Shown here: piece by piece, positions 13,876-14,422 of the stretch
How the letters are laid out: each line of letters starts with the position of its first letter
Position numbering within the stretch: the first letter of the stretch is position 1
Translations under genes and position numbers: made by a program
Assembly (NCBI GenBank): GCA_003695135.1
Contig: RFIR01000085.1
Location: 1 to 14,422 of the forward strand
Direction of reading: 5' to 3'
From: Alphaproteobacteria bacterium
GTDB taxonomy: Bacteria; Pseudomonadota; Alphaproteobacteria; Rhodobacterales; Rhodobacteraceae
Length of the DNA: 14,422 nucleotides
The notes under the pieces: model-generated
The model's database searches: none
What the model saw: only the letters and a program-made list of their open reading frames with translations
Told to the model about the DNA's origin: nothing

Positions 13876-14422
13876 GCGGATGCCAGCGCCCGGGCGATGC
13901 GGGCGGCCAGGCGCGCATTGTTGCGGACAAGCGCGATGTTGGCGGCAAGCGCCCGGCCTTCGGAAAACTCGCCGATACGCGCGAGAAGGAAGGGGGTAAG
14001 CGCCTTGCCGGTGATGCCCTGCGCCTCCGCCTCCGCCTGGGCCTGCGCGATCATCGGCGCGATTTCGGCGGCCGGAATCTCGGCCTCGGCCGGGATCGGG
14101 TTGGCCACAAGCTGCCCGCCCGGCAGGCCAAGCGCGGCCCGCATGCGATGGGCTGCCGCGATCTCCCCCGGGTCTTCGGCGCGCAGCGGCGCGGGCAGGC
14201 CGCTGTCGCGCGACCAGAAGGCGGGGAAGGCATCGGTGCGATAGCCGATCACCGGCACGCCGAGCGTCTCCAGCACCTCCAGCGTGGCCGGCAGATCGAG
14301 GATCGCCTTGGCGCCGGCGGCGACCACGGTGACGGGGGTCTGCGCCAGCTCCTGCAGATCGGCGGAGATGTCGAAGCTGGTGGCCGCGCCGCGATGCACG
14401 CCGCCGATGCCGCCGGTGGCGA
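13872..14422 (-). CDS. psuG: pseudouridine-5'-phosphate glycosidase, N-terminus outside window
   Basis: PsuG splits pseudouridine 5'-phosphate into uracil and ribose 5-phosphate, allowing reuse of modified nucleosides from RNA turnover; its usual partner is the kinase PsuK. Only the last 182 codons are present; E. coli PsuG has about 312, so around 130 residues lie beyond the right edge and the frame is open there. Family sequences are ATGGIGGVHRGA at the edge, SFDISADLQEL, VAAGAKAILDL, GVPVIGYRTDAFPAF, VANPIP and TGKALTPFLLARIGE. An apparent GTG start at 14399 is internal to the conserved GGVHRG block and is not the real start. The stop overlaps the miaA GTG. A psuK gene may lie just upstream, outside the window. 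Confidence 0.95.
   Translation of the reverse strand, partial: ATGGIGGVHRGAATSFDISADLQELAQTPVTVVAAGAKAILDLPATLEVLETLGVPVIGYRTDAFPAFWSRDSGLPAPLRAEDPGEIAAAHRMRAALGLPGGQLVANPIPAEAEIPAAEIAPMIAQAQAEAEAQGITGKALTPFLLARIGEFSEGRALAANIALVRNNARLAARIARALASA

Noticed and set aside
14399..14399. GTG as a start codon giving a 175-residue protein at the right end
   Set aside because: The frame continues upstream into the conserved ATGGIGG stretch of PsuG, so this GTG is an internal Val codon of a longer gene.

Overview
The window is high-GC chromosomal DNA from an alphaproteobacterium, most likely a Rhodobacteraceae-like one. The evidence is the strong GC-rich codon bias, the order leuA, mreB, mreC, mreD, mrdA, rodA, ghrA, and the closeness of the MreB, LeuA and MiaA sequences to what I know of that family. 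The assignment comes from recognition, not from a search. I see no tRNA, rRNA, insertion sequence, prophage or CRISPR array. All but one gene (and its leader ORF) lie on the minus strand.

Reading in the direction of transcription from the right edge, psuG (pseudouridine-5'-phosphate glycosidase, N-terminus outside the window) overlaps miaA (tRNA dimethylallyltransferase) by the four bases GTGA. Next is a free-standing katG (catalase-peroxidase) with a near-perfect Shine-Dalgarno sequence. katG converges on the only plus-strand gene, an exported pentapeptide-repeat protein. The 258 bp between them are rich in palindromes, including one hairpin that could end katG transcription. The pentapeptide gene diverges from leuA (2-isopropylmalate synthase). 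In the leuA upstream region I find a 15-codon leucine-rich leader ORF with a promoter placed so that its mRNA would begin at or next to the ATG. Mutually exclusive hairpins follow, so this is a candidate leucine attenuator.

After leuA there is a 317 bp gap, then the rod-shape (elongasome) operon: mreB, mreC, mreD, mrdA (PBP2) and rodA. These genes are spaced by at most 24 bases or overlap. The operon runs on without a gap into ghrA (glyoxylate/hydroxypyruvate reductase) and a P1-family (DmpA-type) self-processing peptidase that leaves the window on the left. ghrA as written is broken by a one-base deficit near 1540-1542. Either it is a real lesion, a sequencing error, or (less likely) a recoded site.

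Most of the window is core metabolism and cell-wall machinery. The points most worth a second look are the leucine leader/attenuator, the ghrA frameshift, the exported pentapeptide protein with 40 unbroken repeats, and the hairpin cluster between it and katG. I found no convincing new multi-gene system.
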